This document shows, in pieces, positions 31,939-43,030 of a stretch of 64,000 nt of DNA. Under the pieces are notes generated by a model. It searched no databases and had not been told where the DNA came from. It worked only from the letters and a program-made list of their open reading frames with translations. The stretch comes from Candidatus Altimarinota bacterium. Lineage in GTDB: Bacteria > Patescibacteriota > Gracilibacteria > BD1-5 > UBA2023. Where the stretch lies: contig JANJWP010000014.1 in assembly GCA_024709505.1 (NCBI GenBank), positions 115,047 to 179,046 of the forward strand, given 5' to 3'. Each line of letters starts with the position of its first letter. Position 1 is the first letter of the stretch. Made by a program: the position numbers and the translations under genes.

Positions 31939-32622
31939 ATGAAAAATGTCCTCCTGCTCTCCGTCGCGATTTTGGCCGGAGCTTTCCGTTTTTGACCCGC
32001 TACCGCCGAAGAAGCCGTAATGTGCACGGCGGAATACCGGCCCGTATGTTCCATCGACGGAAAAACTTATGGAAACGCCTGTTCCGCCGGAGCCGTGAAG
32101 GCCCAAATTTCTTACGCGGGCGAGTGCGACGACCGTTCGGAAATCGAAAGGTACGTCCGCGAGAACGTTTCGAAAATCGCTCCCGACCGCGAAGTTCTCG
32201 GTGGAAAATTTTACGTTACCTCCCTTGTTTGGGACGAAAGGAATTTCGGATCGGGCGTTCGCGTCGCGAAGGTTTCCTACGAAGATGGACACGTCGCTTT
32301 TTCGAGGACGTTCGCCGCGAAATCCTCGAAATCAGGAGTCCAAGCGTATCCGTTAGTATCGCCGGGGCAAAAATTCAGTCTTCTAAAAGGACGTAAGGCG
32401 ATTCTCCTTTCGTCAAAGGTTCTCGTCGGACTCTCCGATTTGAACGATTCGACTTGCCCCGCAGGGGTTCAATGCGTTTGGGCTGGCGAAAGGGCCGTAT
32501 GGACTTCGTACTTCAACGGAAAAACCTTCCGCGAAGGAAAAAATCTTTTTTCCGCTCTCGGAGCCGATATCAAGCTGGTTTCGAGCGATTACGAAACCTT
32601 CGCCGAATTCCAGGTCCAATAG
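31939..32622 (+). CDS. secreted protein with Kazal-type protease-inhibitor domain
   Basis: Signal peptide with TGA: MKNVLLLSVAILAGAFRFGPATAEEA; CTAEYRPVCSIDGKTYGNACSAGAVKAQISYAGEC. Confidence 0.82.
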
Positions 32623-32628
32623 GTTCGG

Positions 32629-33039
32629 CTAGAACTTCACGCACGTTTTCAATCCCGCGCGTATGGCCGATTCTATGGTTCCATGGTCGGTAACGGTGAA
32701 CTTTCCCACGAATTTGGTCTCAGCCTTGCGTTTAAGGCCCGTCGCGACGAGATCAACGTTGACGTAGCCGTATTTTTCGTCGGTGTGATGGTACCAGAAG
32801 ACGCAGTTTACTAAAAGCCGTCCGCCGTATTCGGGATCGCTCACCCGGAAGCGGATGTTGTTTCCCGCCGTCGCGATGGAATCGACGTCGAAATGCCCCC
32901 AATCGGTTTCGTCTTCGAAGTTGCGGTCGAGAACGTCGTAGAGTTTGGCAAGTTCATCCTTGTATTTTCCAGCGAATTTCGCTCTTGAATTGACCGATTT
33001 CTTTCAAAAATCGTCGAAACTCAATCGGTATTTCAGCAC
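32629..33039 (-). CDS. hypothetical protein
   Basis: VLKYRLSFDDFGKKSVNSRAKFAGKYKDELAKLYDVLDRNFEDETDWGHFDVDSIATAGNNIRFRVSDPEYGGRLLVN... via TGA at 33004; start uncertain. Confidence 0.5.
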
Positions 33040-33055
33040 GTTTGGTTTTTTGTGG

Positions 33056-33376
33056 TTACGGTCGAATCATGCCACGGAGGGCGTTATCGGGAATTCCGTT
33101 CGTTTTCCCGTCGGATTCGATTTTGGCGAGCCCTTCGCGCAAAGTTTTTTGCGTTTTCACGATGACGTGCGCCGTATGGCGGTCATCCGGATTTTGATGG
33201 GAATGCCTTTTCCGGCATCGCGTACAGTCGTCTATCGTTTGACTTACGGTTCGGGCAAGTTCTTCGGCCTTTTGCGAACCGTCCCCCTTAATTTCGGAAC
33301 ACGTTCCGTTAACGGAAAGTCCGGCGTTTCGGAGGGTTTTTCGGCAGATGGCCGCTTGATCGGCGAGATGTTTCAT
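33056..33376 (-). CDS. hypothetical protein
   Basis: MKHLADQAAICRKTLRNAGLSVNGTCSEIKGDG...; ends TAA; overlaps the neighbour start. Confidence 0.4.
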   Translation of the reverse strand: MKHLADQAAICRKTLRNAGLSVNGTCSEIKGDGSQKAEELARTVSQTIDDCTRCRKRHSHQNPDDRHTAHVIVKTQKTLREGLAKIESDGKTNGIPDNALRGMIRP

Positions 33377-33459
33377 GGGAAACGGAATGACGGTTTGAAG
33401 TATATCCTTTCGGAACCTTTCGTCACGTTTTTCATTGGGAAACCCCGGAGAATCGCGGA

Positions 33460-34605
33460 TTACCGCCCCGATTCCCCTAAAAATTCCAACCATCTTTCGC
33501 TTCCGACGAATCGGGCTTCGAGCGCTAAGAAGACTTCTTCGGCCGAAAAGTGCCGGGCGATGGCGCCGAAGCCTTCCGGTTTTTCGGAAGCTCCGTGTTT
33601 CCTCGGCTTGTTCGATGCGGTCGGATTTTCGTATCCAAGGACTTCGGAGAGGTCTTTCTTAAAGGGCGCGACTCCAAGGAGTTTGGCAAAGGATTCCAAA
33701 TCTTTCGGAATTTCAAAGTCGATTCCGAACGGCTTGAGATAAAACGGTCCCTTACGACGAAGTTCGTAGGAGAGCCGTGCAAATTCGGTAGCGAAAGCGC
33801 GACCACGGATTTTCCGTTCGAAAAATTGGCGGACTTCGGGAAGGTTTCCGATGCGGAGTCCCTTTTCCCTTGGAGTGCCTGCGGCAAGAACTTCGGAAAC
33901 GGCGGTTCGTACGCCTTCGACCGAATTCCTCCGGAAGACCCGGGGAGTTTTTTCGGCGGGCTCCTCGACGGCCTTCTCGATGGGCTTTTCGACTGCGGAA
34001 TCGGGTTTCGCCGAAGGCTTTGGGAGCCGCGGTTCGACGACGGTTTTCGAGCTCAAGACCGCCCCGGTTTTTGCAACCGTCTTGGCAGTTACGTTTTGAG
34101 CCGTGGGTTTCGGATTGGACTCTTGAACGGATTTTTGGACGGTCTCCGCAACGGACGGGAAATCGTCCATGCGAAGGGTTTTCGTCGCCGGTTCGGCAAG
34201 TCCGCCGTGCCGAAATTCGTCTTCTGCGTCGAGTGCGCGGACAAGCGCTTCAAGATTCGCTTTAAAGTCGCGGTTTCTGGAATGTTCCGGAGATTTTCGG
34301 CGTTCTTCGACGAGTTCCCGCAGGAGTTCGAGGGTTTCGGCGTCGCAAAGCGAAAGGCGAAACGTTCCGCGGATCCGGCGGATCATCGAGAAGAAGCTCG
34401 CCGGAAAATCCGACATCGCTTTTTCGATCGCGGAAAAGTGGTCTTCGTCCGCCGAGGCTTCGGCGTAGGCCGATTCGAGAATTCCTTTTTGCTGGCCGGG
34501 AAGCATCCGGTGAAAGAATTCGAGGCGGTCTTTGGAGACCTCGCGCAACGAACGCGGAGCATTGGCGGCCGAAAGGACGGAGAGTTCGGGGGAGGGGTGG
34601 TTCAT
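33460..34605 (-). CDS. hypothetical protein
   Basis: 381-aa ORF with low-complexity Pro/Lys/Glu middle region. Confidence 0.6.
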   Translation of the reverse strand: MNHPSPELSVLSAANAPRSLREVSKDRLEFFHRMLPGQQKGILESAYAEASADEDHFSAIEKAMSDFPASFFSMIRRIRGTFRLSLCDAETLELLRELVEERRKSPEHSRNRDFKANLEALVRALDAEDEFRHGGLAEPATKTLRMDDFPSVAETVQKSVQESNPKPTAQNVTAKTVAKTGAVLSSKTVVEPRLPKPSAKPDSAVEKPIEKAVEEPAEKTPRVFRRNSVEGVRTAVSEVLAAGTPREKGLRIGNLPEVRQFFERKIRGRAFATEFARLSYELRRKGPFYLKPFGIDFEIPKDLESFAKLLGVAPFKKDLSEVLGYENPTASNKPRKHGASEKPEGFGAIARHFSAEEVFLALEARFVGSERWLEFLGESGR

Positions 34606-34733
34606 GGTTCGATTTTATCGATTTATAAGAAATCGAACCGATTTGTCAAAAATAAGGCCCACCCCGTAGTCGCGCAATGTTCGCAAAGATTCGGAGTTTC
34701 CAAGGAAACCGCATAGAATGCCGTTAAGCGCGG

Positions 34734-35219
34734 CTATTTCGAGGGGCCTGATCTCAGAGAGATCCTCGCGCGGCTTGAAGAAGGTGAAAATCAGTCGAGC
34801 TTACCGTCTTCCAACAGTCGTAAAACCATCGCTTTCGTAGCCTCTGAAACCAGGGGGTTTTGCAAACATTCTTCGGAGGAAAAACTCCGCAATTCTTGAA
34901 TTTCGGAGTTTGGAGAGGGCAGTTCGAAAATTCGAACGCCGTATGCCGCAGCCACCACGGGCGTGCCGGTATTTGGAGTTCGCCCTTCGAACTTTCCCAG
35001 CCATTCCAATTTCTCGATTATCGATTCCAACGCTCCGGGTTCGATAAGAAGCTCTTCCGAGAGCTCCCGTCTGATGCAGGATTCGTCATTCTCGCCGAAT
35101 TCGCGTTTTCCGCCCAGCGGAATCCACATTCCACCCGTTCCCCGGTCTTTGTAGCCGAGAATGACCTTGTTGTCCGGAGTAACGGGGAGAACGTTGACGA
35201 CGTTTCGGATTTCTTGCAT
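34734..35219 (-). CDS. NUDIX hydrolase
   Basis: GGKREFGENDESCIRRELSEELLIE (NUDIX box GX5EX7REUXEE-like); reads through TGA at 34791 to TAG at 34734. Confidence 0.75.
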
Positions 35220-35235
35220 GTCGGAGGCGTTATCG

Positions 35236-37299
35236 TTACGAAGCCGTTCTTACGAGAATTTTTGTTTGTTCGACGACGTGCGCAACGGGGGATGGCGGAA
35301 AGAGGTCTGCCGCATCGATTTCCCGAAACGTTTCGAGTACCGCCTTGAAATGGCTGGTGCTCACCCAGGATTTGTATGACTTCGTAGCGTGGGGAAAAAG
35401 TTTTAAGAAATATCCCGAATCGAAAATTTCCCTATTCGTTCGGTATACGTTGACGATATCCCTGAGTACGTATTCGTTCATCGGATGGAGCAAAAGGAGA
35501 TCGAGACACCGTTTCGTGACGGTGGATGCGCCTTGCCCGTTCGCGTCCAGCATGATTTTGGCAATAAGGTCGGACGAATCGTCGGCTATCACGTTCGCGT
35601 CGCGGAATCGGTTCCGTTTTCCCGCGAATTCCAGAGCCTCCTTGAATTTTCCGGCGGCGCTAAGCAGACGAACCATGCGGTTCAGGTTTGTTCCCTGGCT
35701 GCTCGGAGGAGTTTTTTCCACGCATTCGAACGCCGAATCGTAATCGCCGGATCCGACGAATCCGATCATGGCCCCTTCGAGGATTTTCGTGACGTAATCT
35801 TCGGGAAAATCTTCTTTTTCATTCGTTCGCAACACGAGGGAATCGATGGCTCCCAAATTTCCCCCGGCGGCGTAATGTTTCGCAAGAATTTTAGCGGTAT
35901 CAAACGTTTCGTATCCGTTTCTGTGGAATGTCCCAAGCCTTTCATCGACGAACTCTTCCATTTCGGATACCAGCCGCTCCGTCATGGCCGTATCGTTTTC
36001 CATCTCCGAAAAACGCAAGAGCGTTCCAAAACGATGGCTTGCGCTTTTCATCGTTTCGACGCGTCCCATCACGCGGGCTGCAATTTTCTTCGCGAGTTTC
36101 GGATTTCATTTTTCCTTCAGAACGCCCGAAATTTCCAACATGCCCTCGGCATTTTTGGAATATTCGAAGGATTTTTCCAAAACTTCCGTGAGTTCTCGGA
36201 GGATCGCTTCGCCTTCGGAATCGATGACGGGGTTTGCGGATGCGACGAAATCCCGTATGGATGCCACGAGGCTCGTTAAAGAAAGAAATTCGATGCCGCC
36301 AAGATCCTTAAGCAGTTCCGCCGCTCTTTTTGGATCCTTGAATGCCTGGAAGTGAATTTCCGCAAGCGAAAGGAGCGCTGAAGATCTTCATTCGGGATCG
36401 CGGAATTTTCGGAATTCCGATTCGAACATTTCAAAAAGTTCGGGATCCGGAGCGAGTATGTCCTGGACTTCATTAAGCTTCTGATAAAAGAAGATTTCTC
36501 ACCGATTGGAACCGCAAACGGACAGAATTCGAAAACATTCTTTAAAGAGCTCGAACGCCCCTTTTCGGTTTCCTGATCTTGCGAATCAGGTTGCCGCAAT
36601 GAACAGGGCGTCAATCCTCCGGTTTCCCAATTCTTCCCGGGTTGGGGAAAGCCGGCCTTCTCATTTTGGTTCCGGTCGCTTCGCTGCGAATCCGAATATT
36701 TGTGAGAATCCTTTTCTGACGAGTGCCCCAGTTGATGCCGAATTTTTCTGCGAGGCAAAAAAGGGCGCGGATTTTGAATCGGAAGTCTCTTGGATGCCGT
36801 AAAAAATGGGATTTCCAATAAGCTCGAGGGTTTTTTGGTGGAGCCTTGGATTTTTTCCTCCGGCTTCCGCAAGATTTCGCACGACCGAAAATGCCGACAT
36901 GAGGGAGTCGCATTCTTCCATCCAACTTCCGGGATTTTGCTTTTCTATTTCTTGAATCGTTCCCTGTGCCACAATGTCCCAAAGCTCATCGACGCATCCG
37001 TCAAACTCGGGAAATACCGAAAGCTCATCCACGAGTTTGACGATATTTCAGAGCGAGAATTCGTTGAATTTCCTTTCGCATCCAAGATCTTCGGCCGAGC
37101 TTGAAACGATGTGGTCAAACGCTCCAAGAAACGCAATCTTGAGTTCGATAAAAGAATCGGGTTGTTTTTTTAGGCTTTCCCCGGTTTCGTCGATGCGGGA
37201 TTTCAAATTCGCCAACGCATTCCTCGCCCGATCTTCCGCCGTTAACCTTGTTTCCGACTGGTCCAAAGCCTTCATTGCGGTGTTCATGCGGTTTTCCAT
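35236..37299 (-). CDS. large alpha-helical (TPR-like) protein, 687 aa
   Basis: 37048..37299, 36661..37032 and 35236..36072 in one frame, interrupted only by TGA codons; ends TAA. Confidence 0.6.
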
Positions 37300-37337
37300 A
37301 ACGCGATAAGTTATTGCTTATGGAACATTCTACGGTA

Positions 37338-38048
37338 TTAGGGCTGATCGCGTCAATTTATGGACCGAAAGAAGTCAGAAATGTCAGCGACCGTCGCTTC
37401 CAATTGATTCTTTTCATTGAACGAATGCCCCGCTCACGCGATGATGGACAGTTTTTTCACAACGTTTTTGGGAATGAGCGACAACAGGGATTCGGAGTTT
37501 GAAAGCGGGACCACCTCGTCGTCATCCCCATGGACCACGATCGTCGGCACTCTCCATTTTTTCCATTCCGATTTCTTGATTCTGAAATCTTCGACGCGCT
37601 CGATTTGTCCGTAGGGCTTTGCGAGGAGATTTTCAACCGTCGATGTTTCCGATGTGAAAATCGCCGGAGCCAAAAATCCAAACGCGGAAACGTTTTCGTG
37701 CACGGCCAAAAGCGCGCGCAGTCCGCCAAAACTTTTTGCGACCACGAAAAAGTCCTCCATTCAAAAATTCCTGGAGAGGTGCGCTATGGCGTTCCGGATG
37801 TCGGTGACGTCTTCTTTTAAAGAACCATGCGAGAAAGCATCCGGTTTGACGTACGACCGGAGTTCGAATCGTATGAACGTAAATCCGGCACGGACGAACG
37901 CCTCTGCCATCGGTTCGGTTTTTTCTGACAACGCTCCTCCGCTTACGCCGGGGACGTAGACGACGAAAGGCGCTCCCGGACTAGAAGGGGAATCGACTAT
38001 CCCGTTCAGTTCGGCGTTTTTTGAAAAGTAAGAAAAGGCGGTTTTCAT
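37338..38048 (-). CDS. alpha/beta hydrolase (dienelactone-hydrolase-like)
   Basis: MKTAFSYFSKNAELNGIVDSPSSPGAPFVVYVPGVSGG; VAKSFGGLRALLA; IVVHGDDDEVVPL; IAGAGHSFNEKNQLEATVADISDFF (TGA=Gly just before the catalytic-His motif). Confidence 0.8.
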
Positions 38049-38435
38049 GAAGGGGTGGCGCGGAGGGGTTTTCGGATTTAGGATAGGGGATTTTGAAAAA
38101 AGCTCAAATAGGAGTGCCTCACGCCGCTTCGCGACTCCGGGAGACGGGCCGGGCCGCGAGCCAAATCGTTGGCTCGCTAAGACCTCGCTCCGCTCGGTTT
38201 GCCCTCCGTTCGACTCCGCCAGGTCGATTCGCACCATCTTAAAAACTCCCCACAAGGGGAAGTGTTTTAATCTTGCTGGACACGTCTCCGTGAGGAATAA
38301 ATACCGAATTTTCGGGATGCCTTTTGGCTTTCGAATGGAGAGAAGGTGGGAATTCTCCCGAAAGATACCGTTCGATATCCGTTTCCGATTCTTTTTAATT
38401 TTACATATTTTAACCATTTCCGCCCTACTTTTTAC

Positions 38436-38463
38436 TTGACAAAAATATTTTTTTGAATAATAA
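38436..38463 (+). promoter_or_regulatory. sigma70-type promoter upstream of tyrS
   Basis: TTGACA - 16 bp - TAATAA. Confidence 0.55.
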
Positions 38464-38510
38464 GCTCCAAAAGTCAATGGAAGACTGCCGATAATTCCTA
38501 AATGTTTTTT

Positions 38511-39728
38511 ATGAATATTGAATTGCAAGCTAAATCTCTGGAGAAGAGCGCTCAAATCATCATACCTGAAGGCGGTATCAGAAAAAAGCTCAAACAAGTT
38601 GAGAAAGAGGGGCGACCGCTCATCGTAAAGCTCGGTTTCGATCCTACCGCGCCGGATTTGCATCTCGGCCACGCGGTAGTTCTTAAAAAACTCAAGGAAT
38701 TTCAGGATTTCGGACATAAAATCATCGTGATTATCGGCGATTTTACCGCCCAGATCGGCGATCCCACCGGAAAGAACAAGTCCCGTCCTCCGCTCAGCAG
38801 CGAACAGGTCGCAGTCAACTCCCAAACCTACCTCAACCAGCTTTCCAAGGTTCTTGACCTTAGCAAGGTCGAGGTCAGGTTCAATTCGAAATGGTTCAAC
38901 GAAATGCGGCTTGCCGAAATGATCAAGCTCATGTCTCAGCATACCCTTGCCCAGATTCTTGAAAGAAAGGATTTTCAAAACCGCTACAACAACGGAGTGC
39001 CGATTTCCCTTCACGAACTCGTTTATCCGATTCTTCAGGGGCACGATTCGGTAATGATCGATGCCGATATCGAAATCGGTGGCGCCGATCAGCTTCTCAA
39101 TTGCCTCGTGGGCGGATATATGCAGGAGGTTAAAGGAAAGGTTGCGCAAACTGTCATTTGTATGCCGCTTCTCGCCGGCACTGATGGCAAGGACAAGATG
39201 AGCAAATCCCAAGGGAACTACATTGGGCTGAACGAAGACGTGAACGACGTATTTGGAAAGGTCATGTCCATTCCGGATTCGCTCCTGAAAAACTACGTCG
39301 AACTCACGACCGATTTCAGCGATGAGGAAAAGTCCGCGCTCGTAAGCAGGCTCGAATCCGGAGAAAACCCCATGACAATTAAAAAACTCGTCGCTTCCAA
39401 CATCGTGAAGCAATACCATGGAGCCGAACAGGCCGAGGCGGCGGAAAACTTCTTCTACAACCAGGTTCAGAACAGGAGCCTCGACGCCAAGCAGTACGCG
39501 GAAGTCGCTTTTGATTCGCTCGGATTCGATTCCCCGAAGGTCGGATTGGTCGACCTCTGCCACGCGCTCACTCCCGATAACAGCAAATCAGCAATCAGGA
39601 AACTAATCGAAGCCGGAGCCGTTTCCATCGGAGAAGAGAAGGTCGTCGACATTGTCGCCCAGGTGGATGTCATCGACGGGCTCAAGCTGAAGATTGGAAA
39701 ACGCGGTTTCTTCGAAATCCGCAAGTAG
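38511..39728 (+). CDS. tyrS: tyrosyl-tRNA synthetase
   Basis: KLGFDPTAPDLHLGHAVVLKKL, DKMSKSQGNYIGL, C-terminal S4 domain; no in-frame TGA. Confidence 0.94.
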   Translation: MNIELQAKSLEKSAQIIIPEGGIRKKLKQVEKEGRPLIVKLGFDPTAPDLHLGHAVVLKKLKEFQDFGHKIIVIIGDFTAQIGDPTGKNKSRPPLSSEQVAVNSQTYLNQLSKVLDLSKVEVRFNSKWFNEMRLAEMIKLMSQHTLAQILERKDFQNRYNNGVPISLHELVYPILQGHDSVMIDADIEIGGADQLLNCLVGGYMQEVKGKVAQTVICMPLLAGTDGKDKMSKSQGNYIGLNEDVNDVFGKVMSIPDSLLKNYVELTTDFSDEEKSALVSRLESGENPMTIKKLVASNIVKQYHGAEQAEAAENFFYNQVQNRSLDAKQYAEVAFDSLGFDSPKVGLVDLCHALTPDNSKSAIRKLIEAGAVSIGEEKVVDIVAQVDVIDGLKLKIGKRGFFEIRK

Positions 39729-39758
39729 CTCGGAGGTTACTTCGCAACCCAACTCGTC

Positions 39759-41297
39759 ATGAACCTTGAAACGCCCGAAGTTTTCCTGGTCAATCCAAAC
39801 ACTGAATACGGTTACCGGGAAGAAGGAATGAAGAACGAATACATCGGACTGGGATACCTTTCCTCATACCTTCGTTCGGTCGGGCGGACGTCCGAAGTCA
39901 TTGATGCCCGCTTGCGGAACCTCACGGTCGAAAACGTGTTGGAGAAAGTCGGGCGAAGTACGGGCGCCATAGTCGGCATTACGCTGTTTTCCGAATCGGC
40001 GACCCCTTGGGTCAGCGAATTAGTCAATAGGATCAAAAGCGCGGACCCCGGAGCGCACGTGGTTCTTTGAGGGTACTATCCGACACTTCAGACGAAAAAA
40101 GTTTTTGATTTGATTCCGTGAGCCGATTCCGTCGTCAAGGGCGAATGAGAACAGGCTTTGGCCGAACTCGTGGATAAGATATTGCAAGGCGGCGAATGGA
40201 AGGATACCGCGTGAATCGCGTACAGGGACCAGCAATCGTGAGAGGTGCTTGTTTCATTGCGGAGAATGCCCGAGGGCGATCTCGATTCCCTGCCTTTCGC
40301 GGATCGCCACGCGGATGAATCCCAAATCTCGGAGATCCTCATGGAAGGGAGCCGGGGATGCTTCAGTTGTTGTTCATTCTGTGCTATCAGACCATTCATC
40401 GCTCCTTCGAAAAACGGCCTTTGGAGGGGGAGGAGCGCCGATCATCTCGTGGACGAAATGGTCCACCTCCGATCGGTGTATCCGTCGATTAAGCGTTTTC
40501 GGTTTATCGATCCGTGCTTCTTCTGAAGTTCCGACATGGCGGATCGAAACATGAAAATTGCCAAATCCGTTTCGGAGCGTTTGCCGGGGATAGAAATGGT
40601 TCTCGAATGAAGGGTTCTCGACCTTCAGGAAGAATCTCGATCGCTCCTGCGCGAATTGAAAAAGGCGGGTCTGAAAGAAATATATCTTTGATTGGAATCC
40701 GGTAGCCAGTCGGTTCTGGATATGATGAGAAAGGAGTTCCGCGTCGAACAGGCGCTCGAAAGTCTGCGCATCCTCGAGGAAGAAGGCGTATTCTACGAGT
40801 TCGGTTTCATGATGTTCTCGCCGTGGACGCAGGAGTCCGATATCGACGCGAACGTCCGTTTCCTCAGGCGGGTGCATTTTCTTCCCATGCATTTGATGTT
40901 CCGCCAGATGGACGTCATTCCGTCGACCCCGTCCGCAAAACAAGTCAAAGGCCTCGTTCCCAAAGGGACGACGGGGTATTTCACGTATGAAAACGTTCCG
41001 ACCGTTCAGAAACTTAAGGCCTTCGCACGGTTTTTCGAGGCTTCGAGAAAAGATTTCTTCGAAGAATCGCACAAACTTTATGAGGGCGTGCGGGCCGAGT
41101 ACGAATCGGGAAATGTCGCCGTTATCGGCGTGTCCCGAATTTTGAGCGACATGGCGATAGAAGCATTCGAATTCTGCCGAAACGCGCTTCAATCAAGTGA
41201 CGATTTTTCCGAGGTGGCCAACCGTTGCACGGATATCTTCCTTCCGAAAATGCTTGCCGTCAGGAACGATATCCCCGTTCTCGCACGAGAAGGGTAG
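39759..41297 (+). CDS. B12-binding-domain radical SAM protein
   Basis: Three fragments in one frame, 8 in-frame TGA; GAHVVLGGYYPTLQ, VVKGEGEQALAELVDKI, radical SAM cluster EGSRGCFSCCSFCA, GLESGSQSVLDMM. Confidence 0.9.
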
Positions 41298-41328
41298 GAG
41301 TCCGAAATTATCCGTCGAATTCAGCGCA

Positions 41329-43017
41329 ATGTCTACAAAGCGGAAATCCGCCAATTACCAAGACGTTCTCGAAACGCTCCGTGAGAAATTCTTCCTCGAT
41401 CAGGAGGCTGGGAATGCTAGCCTCCTTTTGGAATTGGTCGAGAAGGCCTTGAAGAGCGCCATCGAATGACACGGGGAAGGTCCTCATTATCCGCGCTCCT
41501 GCGGGGATTCGTTCCAAAAAGCGTCAGCAGTCAGCCGGGAGGTCGATTCCGTCGGTACGGGCTTGGAAAACCCGTCTAATACCGTTTCCAACATCTTTCG
41601 GCACATGGGATGATCCGTAAAAGCGTTCGATCCGTACATGGTCAAAAACGTGCTTGCGCCGCCGAATTTCGTCCATTTGGCAACGTATTTGACCGTTTCC
41701 CTCTATATGCCGAACGCCGTTACCGGCGAAGACTCGTGAGACGCGCTGAACGCCGAATTGTACTGCGCCAGGTATCTTTCCAAACTCGCACGGCTCCCGG
41801 AGGACGAAACCGCCGGAGTTTTTACTTTCGGCTGAACGGGAACGAATCTGTACGCGTTCAAGATCGGTTTGCACAAGGCGTTTCCCGGGCATCATCTCGA
41901 CGGATTGCCGACCTGAGGAACCATCATCTGATCGAAACCCGCGCATTACTGCCATCAGACTTGAGCCGATTGGATCGGCATATGACAGAAGAATTACGTA
42001 CAGATCCCCTCGAATCCCGACCAGACGACGGATCTCGTGAAAATGAGAGAAGCCTGTGAAAGTGCGATTCGGCAATGAAAAACGATAGTGTGTTTGGAAG
42101 TGGCTTGATGAACGACTTCGTGAATGGGGATCGATGACATTGAAACCGTTTTCGAGATGAGGAACGGATTGGTCAACGAATTCAAGCTTCCGTACCGACC
42201 GCACATCCACGTGGATTCGGTGATAGGTTGGGCATATCTGTTTTTTCTGGATTACGATTTTTCGGAAAACCCTTCAGGATTCAGTGGTCCCGTTTTGGAA
42301 CGCCTTAAGAAGATTGCCACGAGGCTTTCCTGACTCCGCTTCGCCGACTCTTTCTGAGTGGATTTCCATAAGACCTGATACATGCCGTACAATTCCAGCA
42401 TGATCATTGTGCGGGATAAAGCGGATTTGCTCAGGCTCCGGCGAAACGGCGACATGATGACGCCGTTGTTCCATGACGACGCGGCCTACAATCCGGGGCA
42501 ACTTACCTTGGAAACTTCTCGTTCTTCCGCCAACATTCTCGCCACGTGGATGTCGCTGCGCTCCATGGGAAGCGATGGATATCGCGCATTGCTCTGACAT
42601 TCCATGGAAATATCCGAAATCGTCAGGTCCGAAATCCGCCTATCCGCGTCCGAATGAATCCATATCGCGAACCCCGATTCCTTCTGACCGGACGTTTTCG
42701 TGAGGTGCTACCTCCCGGGGACTGCTACCGATGAGGAATACGTTGCGGAATTTTCGGATACCGAAAGGCTCAATCGGAACGATCGGTACATGAACGCGTT
42801 CGCGAAATGGCTCCTTTCCAGCCGTTCGTCGGGAGAATCGGCCATTGCCGTAAGCAAATCGTCCGCGGCACTGTATACCGCTACCGGAGCCCCCATGCAC
42901 GCCCTCAGAATATATCCGCTCAACCCGAACGCCACGCCGGAAACCGCACGCGAACTCGTTCGGCGCCTAGTGGACGCGAAGCGCGAATACGACTTTTCGG
43001 TCGCGAAAACATCCTAG
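41329..43017 (+). CDS. group II PLP-dependent amino acid decarboxylase
   Basis: Continuous frame ending at TAG with 18 in-frame TGA; NTVSNIFRHMGG, FTFGGTGTNLYAFKIG, HVDSVIGWAYLF, DSFGVDFHKTGYMPYNSSMIIVRD (PLP-lysine motif). Confidence 0.85.
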
Positions 43018-43030
43018 CGCCAGTACGCCC

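Noticed and set aside
33550-34716. 388-aa plus-strand ORF
   Set aside because: Opposite to a minus-strand ORF with more ordinary composition; Phe/Arg-rich shadow translation.
38050-38500. T-box riboswitch upstream of tyrS
   Set aside because: No recognisable T-box or specifier-loop sequence.
38049-39563. N-terminal two-thirds of the 600-aa minus ORF 37761..39563
   Set aside because: Antisense to tyrS; only the part from MKTAFSYF (38048) is the real alpha/beta hydrolase.
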